From contig JAFLCU010000001.1 of assembly GCA_017303355.1 (NCBI GenBank), forward strand, positions 372,001 to 436,000: a DNA stretch of 64,000 nucleotides, given 5' to 3'. Below the pieces are notes generated by a model. The model was not told the DNA's origin. It saw nothing but the letters and a program-made list of their open reading frames with translations, and did not search any database. How positions within the stretch are numbered: position 1 is the stretch's first letter; the number at the start of each line of letters is the position of its first letter. The stretch is from Caulobacterales bacterium. Its GTDB lineage: Bacteria; Pseudomonadota; Alphaproteobacteria; Caulobacterales; Aquidulcibacteraceae. Made by a program: the position numbers and the translations under genes. Shown here one piece after another: positions 24,165 through 32,538 of the stretch.

Positions 24165-25298
24165 ATGCGCATCGTGATCTGTTCGATTGAAGATCTCCGC
24201 CGAGCGGCCAAACGACGTTTGCCGCGCATGGTGTTCGACTACATCGAAGGCGGCGCCGACGATGAAATCACCCTGCGCCGCAACAACGCGCGCTACCGCG
24301 AACGGGCGCTGTTGTGGAGTGTTCTGGAAGACGTCAGCGAGATCGACACCAGCGCAACAATTCTCGGACATCGCGTCCGGGCGCCGATCATTATCGCGCC
24401 GACAGCCTCCTCTCGCCTGTTCAACCCACGCGCGGGCGAGCCGGCTGTCGCGCGCGCGGCGCATCATCACGGCCTCATCTATTCAGCATCGACTTTGGCC
24501 TCCACCTCGATTGAGACGCTCGCCCGTGAGACGCCTGGGCCGAAACTGTTCCAAATCTATATGTGGAAGGATCGCGGCCTCGTTCGCGAGATCATGCAGC
24601 GCGCGGGCGAAGCTGGTTTCACCGGCATCATCCTAACCGTGGACACGCCAGTGGCGGGAAACCGGGAACGAGATCCGCGCAACAGGTTCTCGATCCCGCC
24701 TAAAATCAATCCGCATACCGCCTCGCAGGCGCTCGCGCGCCCCGGGTATTTGTGGGACCTCGCCTCCACACCGCCCGTTCGCGCGGCCAATTTCACGCAC
24801 ATCAGCGGCGGCGTTGGCAGCATCGTGGATTTCATCGACAAGCAATTCGACCGCAGCGTGGCGTGGCGCGACTTGGCCTGGATGCGCGATCTTTGGACCG
24901 GTTCGTTCGCCGTCAAGGGCGTTGGCGCGCCCGACGACGCCGAAGCTTGCGTCGCCGCTGGCGCTGACGCTGTCTGGATCTCCAACCATGGCGGGCGCCA
25001 ACTCGACACCGCAGCAGCCACGATCGATCTATTGGAGCCGATCGTCGATCGCGTCTCCGGACGCGCAGAGATTATCGTGGACGGCGGCGTTCGTCGGGGC
25101 AGCGATATCGCCAAAGCTATCGCTCTTGGCGCAAAAGCCGTCGCCATCGGGAGGCCGTATCTTTGGGGCTTGGCGGCGGATGGCGAGAATGGCGTCAGCC
25201 GCGCGCTTGAAATTCTAACATCTGAGCTTCGTCGGACGATGGCGCTCCTCGGCAAGCCGCGCCTTGCCGATCTCACGTCACGAATTGTCTTGCGCTGA
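24165..25298 (+). CDS. lldD: FMN-dependent L-lactate / alpha-hydroxy-acid dehydrogenase
   Basis: A 377-residue alpha-hydroxy-acid oxidase (TIM barrel, FMN). FDYIEGGADDEITLRRN, APTASSRLFNPRAGE, the catalytic histidine in SNHGGRQLDT and IIVDGGVRRGSDIAKA are the family blocks. It oxidises L-lactate to pyruvate using quinones or oxygen. In this locus it would finish rhamnose breakdown: lactaldehyde made by the aldolase is oxidised to L-lactate by the dehydrogenase domain of the enzyme at 35078, then to pyruvate here. A paralogue lies at 51501. The 3' end overlaps the rhamnulokinase gene by 26 bases, tail to tail. The start is very close to a terminator. Confidence 0.85.
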   Translation: MRIVICSIEDLRRAAKRRLPRMVFDYIEGGADDEITLRRNNARYRERALLWSVLEDVSEIDTSATILGHRVRAPIIIAPTASSRLFNPRAGEPAVARAAHHHGLIYSASTLASTSIETLARETPGPKLFQIYMWKDRGLVREIMQRAGEAGFTGIILTVDTPVAGNRERDPRNRFSIPPKINPHTASQALARPGYLWDLASTPPVRAANFTHISGGVGSIVDFIDKQFDRSVAWRDLAWMRDLWTGSFAVKGVGAPDDAEACVAAGADAVWISNHGGRQLDTAAATIDLLEPIVDRVSGRAEIIVDGGVRRGSDIAKAIALGAKAVAIGRPYLWGLAADGENGVSRALEILTSELRRTMALLGKPRLADLTSRIVLR

Positions 25299-26679
25299 TC
25301 TTTTCCATCCACCTGGAATGATACGCCGCGAGCGCGCCCTCGAAGGGCGCGGCATGCGAGAGAGCGTGGTCGCCTGGGCCGCGGCCGCAAGCCAATGTGA
25401 GCGCGCCCATGGACACGTCGCTCTCCTCGGGGCTGAGACAGATGCGGTCGCTGGGACGCAGCGCCGCCAGGGCGCGCGTGAATACATCGCAGCGCGCAAA
25501 CCGTCCCTCGATCAGCAACGCTCCGCTCGCGCCAATGCGGTCAAGCCCGGTGTTCGTCATCATCGCCGCATAGAGCGCCGCCGCGGCGTCGCGATCCGTT
25601 TGGTTTGGCGGCGGCTCAAGCCAACCGCCCGGCGTCTCGGGATAAAAGCCGGCGCCGACAACCATGGTGGGCAGAGCCATAAGCCCGCTTCCGACAATGC
25701 GTTTCGCTGCGTCCATCAAAGCTTCTTGCCGCTCGGGCGCGTCAAGTTGAGCGGCCCCCAAGAGTTCAATTTCGCGCCCTCCCATGAAGAGCGCCGTCGG
25801 CGCGGGCCTTCCCTCAACATCTACATTGTAGAGACACCCGCTTCCCTCGGCGAATGGCGGCGCGACAGCACTCCGCGCCGGAGAGCGCATGGACACGAAC
25901 CAGGTGCCAGTGGAAATCAATGTCGCTTCGCCGTCCGAAAACTCCGCATGGGCGCGGGCGCCGCAGAGAGCGGCGTTTGAATCATGCAGGCCGGCGAAGA
26001 CGGCCACGTCGCGCTTGAGTCCTGTTCGTGCGCTCCACTCTTCAGACAGACGCCCAACGATCGCTCCCGCGTGAACGCGCGGCGCCAGCCGTTCGGCCCA
26101 GCCGCGCCGCACCGCCAAGCTCGACGGCGCACCGCGCATCGGCGCCCACAAGTCGGTATGGGCGCCCAGACTTGTCACCTCGCTCGCCGCCACGCCCGAC
26201 AAGCGCCACGCCCAATATTGCGGCCAAGGCAGTATCTGTGACCCCTCGCCAAGCGCGCCCCGAAAGAAGTGTTCGATGCAATGCAGTTGCAGGCCGAGAT
26301 TGAGCGCCATGCCAAGCGCTGGTGAACCGGTCTCGGAAAAAGCGTCCCTCTGCTGCATATATTCCGCTCGCATCCGCGCGGGCGGATCGAATTCATAATC
26401 CATCACTGGAATGGCGAGCGCGTCATCCTTGATAATGGCGACGGCGGCGCCGTGCCCGACTGGGATAATCGCGCCGACGTCGCCGATTTCGGCAAAGGCC
26501 CTGAGTGTGTGAGCAAGCCAAAGCTCGATTCCCGCTACATCGAGTTCGGGATAGTGGCGGCCCGCCACGTGCGCGTTGGCGCGCGCAGCGCGCTTGAGCG
26601 GCGCACCCGCGGAGGTCCAGAGCGAGAGCTTGGTGTGGGTCTTGCCGATATCGAGCACAACCACGAGCGGCTCACGCAT
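25273..26679 (-). CDS. rhaK: L-rhamnulokinase-like FGGY-family sugar kinase
   Basis: A 468-residue FGGY kinase: N-terminal phosphate loop VLDIGKTHTKLSLW (8-21), VFAGLHDSNAALCG (second domain start with catalytic-type Asp), LISTGTWFVSM (ATP-binding) and a late adenosine-region block. It would phosphorylate L-rhamnulose at C1 using ATP. The assignment to rhamnulose rather than fuculose or xylulose rests on its position back to back with the rhamnose isomerase gene and sharing its promoter array. No signal peptide. Confidence 0.82.
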   Translation of the reverse strand: MREPLVVVLDIGKTHTKLSLWTSAGAPLKRAARANAHVAGRHYPELDVAGIELWLAHTLRAFAEIGDVGAIIPVGHGAAVAIIKDDALAIPVMDYEFDPPARMRAEYMQQRDAFSETGSPALGMALNLGLQLHCIEHFFRGALGEGSQILPWPQYWAWRLSGVAASEVTSLGAHTDLWAPMRGAPSSLAVRRGWAERLAPRVHAGAIVGRLSEEWSARTGLKRDVAVFAGLHDSNAALCGARAHAEFSDGEATLISTGTWFVSMRSPARSAVAPPFAEGSGCLYNVDVEGRPAPTALFMGGREIELLGAAQLDAPERQEALMDAAKRIVGSGLMALPTMVVGAGFYPETPGGWLEPPPNQTDRDAAAALYAAMMTNTGLDRIGASGALLIEGRFARCDVFTRALAALRPSDRICLSPEESDVSMGALTLACGRGPGDHALSHAAPFEGALAAYHSRWMEKISARQFVT

Positions 26680-26730
26680 TGGTCAAGCTTTCCGGCGACG
26701 CGCCAATGGACATTCCGTCGTCTCCTGTTA

Positions 26731-26770
26731 AGTTCGATCATGTTCAAGCATATGCCATCACATTCAATCA
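26731..26770. promoter_or_regulatory. Candidate DeoR operator array in the rhaK/rhaI divergent promoter
   Basis: Read on the minus strand, four boxes start 10 bases apart: TGATTG, TGATGG, TGCTTG and TGATCG (units 26761-26770, 26751-26760, 26741-26750, 26731-26740). It sits centrally between the two divergent genes. Confidence 0.6.
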
Positions 26771-26783
26771 AGAAAGCCGGCCG

Positions 26784-28076
26784 ATGAGCGCTTTACCTCT
26801 GCCCCAGGACGCCATTGAAAGTCACAACGCCGCCCATCGCGCCGCGCTTGCCGAGGATTACGAGGCCCTCGGCCGGACCCTGGCGCGCCGTGGCCTCGAC
26901 ATTGACGCGATCAAGGGGGATGTCGCGGGCTTCTCAATCGCCGCGCCGAGTTGGGCGACGGGGCGGGGCGGCACACGCTTTGCCAAATTCGCGATCCCCG
27001 GCGAACCAACCAATATTCACGAAAAACTCCAGGATTGCGCCGTCGTCCAACAGCTTAGCCAAGCCACGCCGCGTGTGTCGCTGCACTTTCCCTGGGATCG
27101 CGCAGACGATTACAGCGCCCTGCGCGAAGAAGCCGACGCGCTGAATCTCAGCTTCGACGCCGTCAACTCGAACACATTCCAGGATCAACCTGGACTGGCC
27201 CATTCGTACCGCAATGGAAGTCTTGCCGCGGTCGAGACGGTGGTGCGCGAGCAGGCCGTCGCGCACAACATCGACTGCATCGAAATCGGCAAGAAACTCG
27301 GCTCAAACGCGATCACGGTTTGGATCGGCGACGGCTCCAATTTTCCGGGCCAACAGGATTTCAATCGAGCCTTCGATCGCTATATCGCGTCCGCAAAGGC
27401 AATCTATGCCGCGCTTCCGACTGGATGGCGCATGCTGCTTGAGCACAAATTGTTCGAACCGGCCTTCTATTCGACGGTGATTTCCGATTGGGGCAGCTCA
27501 TTGATGGCGGCTCAGGAGCTGGGACCCAAATGCCAGTGTCTCATCGACCTCGGCCACCACGCGCCCAACGTCAACATTGAGCAGATTGTCGCCCGCTTGC
27601 ATCGCGCCGGAAAACTCGGTGGTTTCCACTTCAATGACAGCAAGTATGGCGATGACGATCTCGATTCTGGATCGATTAATCCGCACCAGCTGTTCTTGGT
27701 GTTCAACGAACTCGCGGAGGCCAAGTCCAGCGATCCGGCGCGATTTGATCCCGCTTACATGATCGATCAGTCCCACAATGTGACTGATCCGATCGAAAGC
27801 CTACTCTCTTCGACGGAAGCCATCGTCGCGGCTTATGCGAAAGCCGCGCTCGTTGATCGTGAGGCCCTGCATGAAGCTCAGGAGCGCAATGACGCAATGA
27901 TGGCGTTTCAAGCTCTCCGCGCAGCCTACAAAGTCGATGTCTCACCTATTCTCGCCATGGCGCGCGTCGAGAAGGGAGGCGCGATCGATGTGCTCGGCAT
28001 GTATCGGCAGAGTCGCTGGCGCGAACGCAAAGCGCAAGAGCGCAAAGCCGTCGGGCTCGGCGCGGGCATCGTCTGA
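26784..28076 (+). CDS. rhaI: L-rhamnose isomerase (RhaI type)
   Basis: A 430-residue TIM-barrel isomerase from ATG 26784; the longer frame from 26679 covers the promoter. Visible metal-site segments are LLEHKLFEPAFYST (Glu), CQCLIDLGHHAPNVN (Asp, His) and GFHFNDSKYGDDDLDSGSIN (His/Asp cluster), as in the Pseudomonas stutzeri-type RhaI, which differs from E. coli RhaA. It interconverts L-rhamnose and L-rhamnulose, the first cytoplasmic step. It is divergent from the kinase gene; its stop is 3 bases from the opposite class II aldolase stop. Confidence 0.88.
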   Translation: MSALPLPQDAIESHNAAHRAALAEDYEALGRTLARRGLDIDAIKGDVAGFSIAAPSWATGRGGTRFAKFAIPGEPTNIHEKLQDCAVVQQLSQATPRVSLHFPWDRADDYSALREEADALNLSFDAVNSNTFQDQPGLAHSYRNGSLAAVETVVREQAVAHNIDCIEIGKKLGSNAITVWIGDGSNFPGQQDFNRAFDRYIASAKAIYAALPTGWRMLLEHKLFEPAFYSTVISDWGSSLMAAQELGPKCQCLIDLGHHAPNVNIEQIVARLHRAGKLGGFHFNDSKYGDDDLDSGSINPHQLFLVFNELAEAKSSDPARFDPAYMIDQSHNVTDPIESLLSSTEAIVAAYAKAALVDREALHEAQERNDAMMAFQALRAAYKVDVSPILAMARVEKGGAIDVLGMYRQSRWRERKAQERKAVGLGAGIV

Positions 28077-28079
28077 CAA

Positions 28080-29123
28080 TCACGCCCGCGCCGCATCAGC
28101 GGCGCGGCGAAACTGCTCCGCCTCCCAGGCGCCAAGCGCGCGCGCCGCGTCAGTTTCGAGTCCGACCACGGCGCAATCGCGTGGAAGGCGTCGCGCTATC
28201 TCCACCAGCGCCTCGCACTGAGCCGCCTCCCCGGCGGTGAGATTGGCGCGCCGAAATGCGCCCTTCCCCGGCAGATAAAAAAGCGCCGGCGCGACGCCGC
28301 TCTCGGCGAAGGCGCGGCGGGCGGCGGCTTCGAGGGTTTCATCCGGCCGCACCACGCATGGCGCGCCACCGAGAAACACCACCTGATCAGGCGTCAACGG
28401 CGCGGCAGCCAAGGCGGCGCATAATTCGACGTCGCGCGCGATAGCGGCGTGCGCGCCATCCCGTTCGAACCCCGGCGCCACGGGACCATCATCGGCGTTC
28501 ATCGATGATTGTTCGAACTGCATCCGCACTGGAAAATCCAGCGTCCGCTCCATCGCACACAACAAATCGTACGCTTCCCGCATGCTCTCCGCAGCGACAA
28601 CGACCCCATGATTTTGCAGCAGCAGAATGTCCGCCGCTCCGCTCTCGGCATTCAAGCGCGCGATTTCCAATGCAAGAGACAGGCCCGGCTTGATGTAGGG
28701 AATGACGCATCCGGACACGCCGATCTCATCCACCGCGCCGCGAAAGCGCGCCTCGCCGTCCGCAAGCACGGCGCAGATCGTGCTGTTGATCGCGTGCGCG
28801 TGGACAACCGCTCGCTGCGGCATGACCGCATGCATCGCGGCTTCGATCGAGGGCCGAAGGCCATCCGAGGTAACGCTCGCCCGCATCAGTGCGTCAAGCG
28901 CTGGCTCATCAGCGCGCGCTACGGCTTCGACAAGCACGTCTAGGCGAACAGGCACGAAAATCGAGCGCTCCTCGGCATCGCGCATCCAGGCCCCGGACGC
29001 CTTCACCCAAAGCTCGCCATCGCACTTCACTGACGTGTTGCCGCCGGCCCCTTGCGTGAGCATGGGGTCTCGCCCGATTGCGGCCGTTACTTGTCTCAGT
29101 TCCGCTTGCGCCGCCGCACTCAT
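28080..29123 (-). CDS. Class II aldolase/adducin-family protein
   Basis: A 347-residue protein from ATG 29123 (a TTG at 29171 would add 16 residues). The N-terminal domain carries MLTQGAGGNTSVK (phosphate/substrate loop), zinc histidines in AVVHAHAINST and LLLQNHGVVVA, all typical of class II sugar-phosphate aldolases. The C-terminal 130 residues are an extension not found in the short fuculose aldolases. Because the fusion enzyme at 35078 already supplies rhamnulose-1-phosphate aldolase, this second aldolase may act on another deoxysugar or modified rhamnose. It follows the esterase gene in the same direction, 67 bases apart. Confidence 0.78.
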   Translation of the reverse strand: MSAAAQAELRQVTAAIGRDPMLTQGAGGNTSVKCDGELWVKASGAWMRDAEERSIFVPVRLDVLVEAVARADEPALDALMRASVTSDGLRPSIEAAMHAVMPQRAVVHAHAINSTICAVLADGEARFRGAVDEIGVSGCVIPYIKPGLSLALEIARLNAESGAADILLLQNHGVVVAAESMREAYDLLCAMERTLDFPVRMQFEQSSMNADDGPVAPGFERDGAHAAIARDVELCAALAAAPLTPDQVVFLGGAPCVVRPDETLEAAARRAFAESGVAPALFYLPGKGAFRRANLTAGEAAQCEALVEIARRLPRDCAVVGLETDAARALGAWEAEQFRRAADAARA

Positions 29124-29190
29124 GATCAACACGGCTCCGTCAGCGTCTCCGGACGAAACAACGCGGACCAACGCTTTGGGCTTGCGTCTG

Positions 29191-30153
29191 TCACGCCGTC
29201 AACGCCGCCCGCAGCGCCAGGGCGGCGTCTTCGAGCGCTTCGCGGCCTTTCCCGACGCCAGCCGAAAACTGCGTGAATCCGTGAATCACGCCAGCGTACT
29301 CCCGCATCTCCACGCGTGACCCGGCCTTACGCAACGCTTCGGCAAGCTCAATGCTATCGTCGCGCAGAGGATCCATGCCGGCGACCGCGAGAAAGGCCGG
29401 CGGCATGCCACGCAGGTCGCCCAGTATCGGTGACGCATAAGGATGGGCGCGATCCGCTCGGTCTCGGAGATAGAGGTTCATGAAGAACTCAAGCGCATCT
29501 CCGCCCAGTCCGAAATTGCCCGCGCCATAGGCGCGATAGGACGCGGTATCGGTGCGCATGGCGAACAGGCCGTAGATCAGGACCATGAACGCGGGCAGCG
29601 CCTCGCCTGCGTCGCGCAAAGCCAGCGTGGCGCCCATCGCCAAATTGGCGCCTGCCGAGGCGCCGCCGACGGCGATCTTGTCGGCCGACACGCCCAGGTC
29701 GCGTGCATTCGCGCGCGCCCAGCGTATCGCGTTCACGCAATCATTGAGCGGCTCGGGAAATTTTGCCTCGGGCGCCAGCCGGTAATCGACCGAGAGCAGC
29801 TTCGTTCCCGATTTCGCGGCGACAAGCCTGCACGCACGATCCTCGAAATCGAGATCGCCAATAACCCAGCCTCCGCCATGAAAATGGATCAGCAGACCGC
29901 CGCCTTCGCTCGCGCTCGAGGGTGCGTAAAGGCGCGCGCGTAAAGGCTGTGGCGCCACATCGAGGAAAAAGTCGCGCACCTCGGCGACCTCGGGGAGATC
30001 TCGATTCCAGACCGCAAAATCGGCCGCGGCCCGCTCTCGCATCGCCGCCGGCGCAATCGTCACCATTGGCGTCCGTTCAGCCATGCGCTGTCGCATCGCC
30101 ATTACGATCGGGAGCATCTCGGGATCAAGCTGGGAATCGAGCGGATCGCTCAT
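29191..30153 (-). CDS. Acetyl-esterase-like alpha/beta hydrolase (HSL family)
   Basis: A 320-residue protein from ATG 30153 (MSDPLDSQ); the longer frame runs back through the promoter. HFHGGGWVIGD is the oxyanion motif, GGASAGANLA holds the nucleophile serine, followed by an Asp in AGMDPLRDD and His in GVIHGFTQF. This is the hormone-sensitive-lipase/acetyl-esterase family. No signal is seen, so it acts inside the cell; removing acetyl groups from imported rhamnosides would fit the locus. Divergent from the sugar symporter with a shared operator array. Confidence 0.85.
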   Translation of the reverse strand: MSDPLDSQLDPEMLPIVMAMRQRMAERTPMVTIAPAAMRERAAADFAVWNRDLPEVAEVRDFFLDVAPQPLRARLYAPSSASEGGGLLIHFHGGGWVIGDLDFEDRACRLVAAKSGTKLLSVDYRLAPEAKFPEPLNDCVNAIRWARANARDLGVSADKIAVGGASAGANLAMGATLALRDAGEALPAFMVLIYGLFAMRTDTASYRAYGAGNFGLGGDALEFFMNLYLRDRADRAHPYASPILGDLRGMPPAFLAVAGMDPLRDDSIELAEALRKAGSRVEMREYAGVIHGFTQFSAGVGKGREALEDAALALRAALTA

Positions 30154-30199
30154 CGTCAAAACCTTGCTGCATACGGACTGCGGAGCGCACACTATTTCA

Positions 30200-30249
30200 G
30201 GAATTGTCATTCGCAAGCATTTTCGGTCATAATCATTCGCAATTGATCG
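30200..30249. promoter_or_regulatory. Candidate DeoR operator array in the esterase/symporter divergent promoter
   Basis: On the minus strand, boxes TGACCG, TGCTTG and TGACAA start 10 bases apart (30220-30229, 30210-30219, 30200-30209), preceded in phase by CGAATGATTA. On the plus strand CATTCGCAA occurs twice, at 30208 and 30234. This is the most degenerate of the five arrays. Confidence 0.5.
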
Positions 30250-30271
30250 CCAAGCGGCGGGGGAGCATTGG

Positions 30272-31633
30272 ATGGCCTCGGAAGAAAGACTGGCGTTCGG
30301 GATCAAGCTCGGCTGGGCCATTGGCGAACTGGCGATCGCCGCCTTCGTCGTCTTGCAGATGTCCTTCATGCTCTTCTTCGCGACAGAAGTGCTGCGCATA
30401 CCGCCCGCGATCGCGGGGTTTGCGTTGTTGCTCCCGCGCCTGATTGACGCCTTCGCGGATCCGATCATGGGCGCGATCTCGGATCGAACGAAATCGCCAC
30501 TCGGCCGGCGCCGGCTCTATCTTCTCATTGGCGCACCGCTATTGGGCCTGACCTTTGGCGCGGTGTTCTTCGTGCCCGTCGATGCGCCGCTCATGCTGAA
30601 GGTGACGCTGTTGGTGGCGGCTTTCATGGCGTCAAACGCCGCCGTGACCATCTATGAGGTGCCCTATTCCGCAATGGCCGCCGAGATGACCAGCTCCTAC
30701 AAGGAGCGGACGTCGCTCACCGGCTACAAAATGTTCGCGGCCAGACTTGGCGGTTTCGCCTGTGCGTTCGGCGCGCCGATGATATTCGGCTCACAGGAAA
30801 ACCTCGCCGAGGGCTTTCAGCTATTGGGCGTCTGCATCGGCGTCTTCATGATCGTCACTGGCCTTTGGGCCTTCTTCGCGACGGCGCGCGCGCCGCGCAT
30901 TGAGACGACGCCCGATCGTTTCCGGCTGAACGACGAAATCCGCGCCGTGATCGAGAACCGCTCATTTTGCATCCTCTGGATCGCCTTTCTGCTGCAGAAC
31001 CTGGCGATAGGCGCCGCCGCGACCGCGCTTATTTATTTTCTGACGTTGGTGATGCACGTCGCGCCCCAGCAGACGGCGCTCTACATGTCGATCGGTGGTT
31101 TGGTGGCGCTCGTCGCAACGCCTTTATGGGTTGCGATTGGCCGGCGCATCGGCAAGCAACGCGGCTATTTTCTTGGATTGGCTATAACGGCGGTTACGAC
31201 CGTGCCCGCGATGGTGATCGCGCCTGAGCAGGCGCCGTTGCTTCTCGCGGTTTTCTTAATCGCCGGCATCGGCGACGCAGCAAACCAATTGTTTCCCAAC
31301 GCAATGGCGCCCGATACCGTTGAGGTCGATGAATTGAGAAGCGGCATGCGCCGCGAAGGCGCGATCTTTGGCGCGTGGGGCTTTTGCCGCAAATTGGGCA
31401 TGACGGGCGGCGCATTTCTCGTGAGCCTCGCCTTGTCCGCGGTGCATTTCACGCCGGGCGCCGTCGCCGCCGATCAAGCATCGAGCGCCATCGACGGCAT
31501 ACGCTTCATCTACGCGGCCTTGCCGTTGGCGCTCTGGTTCGGCGCGATGTGGGCGTTTAGCCGCTACGATCTGACCGAGGCCCGCTTTGAAGCGCTGAAG
31601 GCGGAAATACGCATGCGCGGCGGCCAAGCATGA
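30272..31633 (+). CDS. GPH-family sugar:cation symporter
   Basis: A 453-residue membrane protein with about 12 segments. PRLIDAFADPIMGAISDR followed by SPLGRRRLYLLIGAP is the signature region of the glycoside-pentoside-hexuronide symporters (MelB/XylP relatives). In the context of the rhamnose genes it most likely brings free rhamnose or rhamnosides into the cytoplasm, where the GH78 enzyme and isomerase act. A similar transporter type has been linked to rhamnose regulons in other bacteria. Start ATG 30272 is preceded by GGGGGAG. Confidence 0.87.
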   Translation: MASEERLAFGIKLGWAIGELAIAAFVVLQMSFMLFFATEVLRIPPAIAGFALLLPRLIDAFADPIMGAISDRTKSPLGRRRLYLLIGAPLLGLTFGAVFFVPVDAPLMLKVTLLVAAFMASNAAVTIYEVPYSAMAAEMTSSYKERTSLTGYKMFAARLGGFACAFGAPMIFGSQENLAEGFQLLGVCIGVFMIVTGLWAFFATARAPRIETTPDRFRLNDEIRAVIENRSFCILWIAFLLQNLAIGAAATALIYFLTLVMHVAPQQTALYMSIGGLVALVATPLWVAIGRRIGKQRGYFLGLAITAVTTVPAMVIAPEQAPLLLAVFLIAGIGDAANQLFPNAMAPDTVEVDELRSGMRREGAIFGAWGFCRKLGMTGGAFLVSLALSAVHFTPGAVAADQASSAIDGIRFIYAALPLALWFGAMWAFSRYDLTEARFEALKAEIRMRGGQA

Positions 31634-31659
31634 CGCACGCAGCGCCAGGTCACATCACT

Positions 31660-31750
31660 GAAGACACGCCTTCTCCGCCACTCAGCGCAGGCGATGGAGA
31701 GTTAGGCGGGGCGGCGGGCCAACGCGAGGCGCCCGGCGCTCCGATGTCAT
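31660..31750. repeat. Repeat-like, GC-rich intergenic sequence between symporter and deoR
   Basis: The 134-base gap between the convergent symporter and deoR genes holds GC-rich, partly palindromic sequence (for example GAGGCGCCCGGCGCTCC). It resembles dispersed alphaproteobacterial repeats and has no support as a gene; it may act as a terminator region. Confidence 0.35.
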
Positions 31751-31767
31751 AACTTTCCCGCGGAGGT

Positions 31768-32538
31768 TCAGTCCTCGGCGATGACGACCTCGACGCCGGC
31801 CTTCTCGAGCATGTTGCGGCTCTTGGCGCTGATGCCCGCGTCGGTGACGACCGTATCGATTTCGCTGAGCGGACAAAGCACAAGGCCGGTCTTGCGCTCA
31901 AACTTGGTGCTGTCGGCCAAGACGATGACCTTTTCGGCGCGCGCCATAAGGCGCCGTTCCGCGCGAATCAGGATCGAATCCGCCTGCAACAATCCCACGG
32001 GAGAGAGCGCTTGGGCGCCCATGAGAATCTTGGACGCGAAACACTCGGCCGTGCCGTCCTCTTCGAACGGCGAGAGAATGATGTTCTGCTCGCGGAAAAC
32101 CTCCCCGCCCGGAACCAGTAATCGGGTGCGCGGCGACAACAGCAATTGTTCTACGATAGGCAGCGAGTTGGTCAGAACTTGCAGGTCGAGATCGGCAAGA
32201 AACGGACAGAGCAGCGATGTCGTCGATCCACCGTCAATGACAATCGTCTCACCCGGCTCGATCAAGCCGGCCGCGGTCCTGGCGATAGCGCGCTTTTGAA
32301 CGACATTTATCTGCTTGTTGCGGGCAAGCGGCGTGCCGGCCAGATGCGAGGTCTGAGTCTCGGGGCGTTCGACGCCGCCATGAACCCGTTTCAGCGCCCC
32401 GTCGTCCGCGAGCTTGCGGAGATCCCTGCGAATTGTCGCTTCCGAGGCTCCCACCAGATTCTGCAAGTCCTGAACGGAAGCGAACGGCGCTTCGCTGAGC
32501 TTGCCGAGAATTTTGCGTCTGCGCTCACTCTGCCGCAT
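31768..32538 (-). CDS. rhaR: DeoR-family repressor of the rhamnose locus
   Basis: A 256-residue protein from ATG 32538 (MRQSERRRKIL); ATG 32550 is also in frame. N-terminal DeoR helix-turn-helix: VQDLQNLVGASEATIRRDLR then KLADDGALKRVHGG. The C-terminal sugar-phosphate-sensing domain shows VIDGGSTTSLL, LTNSLPIVEQLL and VLADSTKFERK. Its start overlaps the end of the rhamnosidase gene by 14 bases, so it is the last gene of the rhaDE-rhamnosidase-rhaR operon. It is the natural candidate to bind the 10-bp-spaced TGATCG arrays; a phosphorylated intermediate is the likely inducer (inference). Confidence 0.87.
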   Translation of the reverse strand: MRQSERRRKILGKLSEAPFASVQDLQNLVGASEATIRRDLRKLADDGALKRVHGGVERPETQTSHLAGTPLARNKQINVVQKRAIARTAAGLIEPGETIVIDGGSTTSLLCPFLADLDLQVLTNSLPIVEQLLLSPRTRLLVPGGEVFREQNIILSPFEEDGTAECFASKILMGAQALSPVGLLQADSILIRAERRLMARAEKVIVLADSTKFERKTGLVLCPLSEIDTVVTDAGISAKSRNMLEKAGVEVVIAED

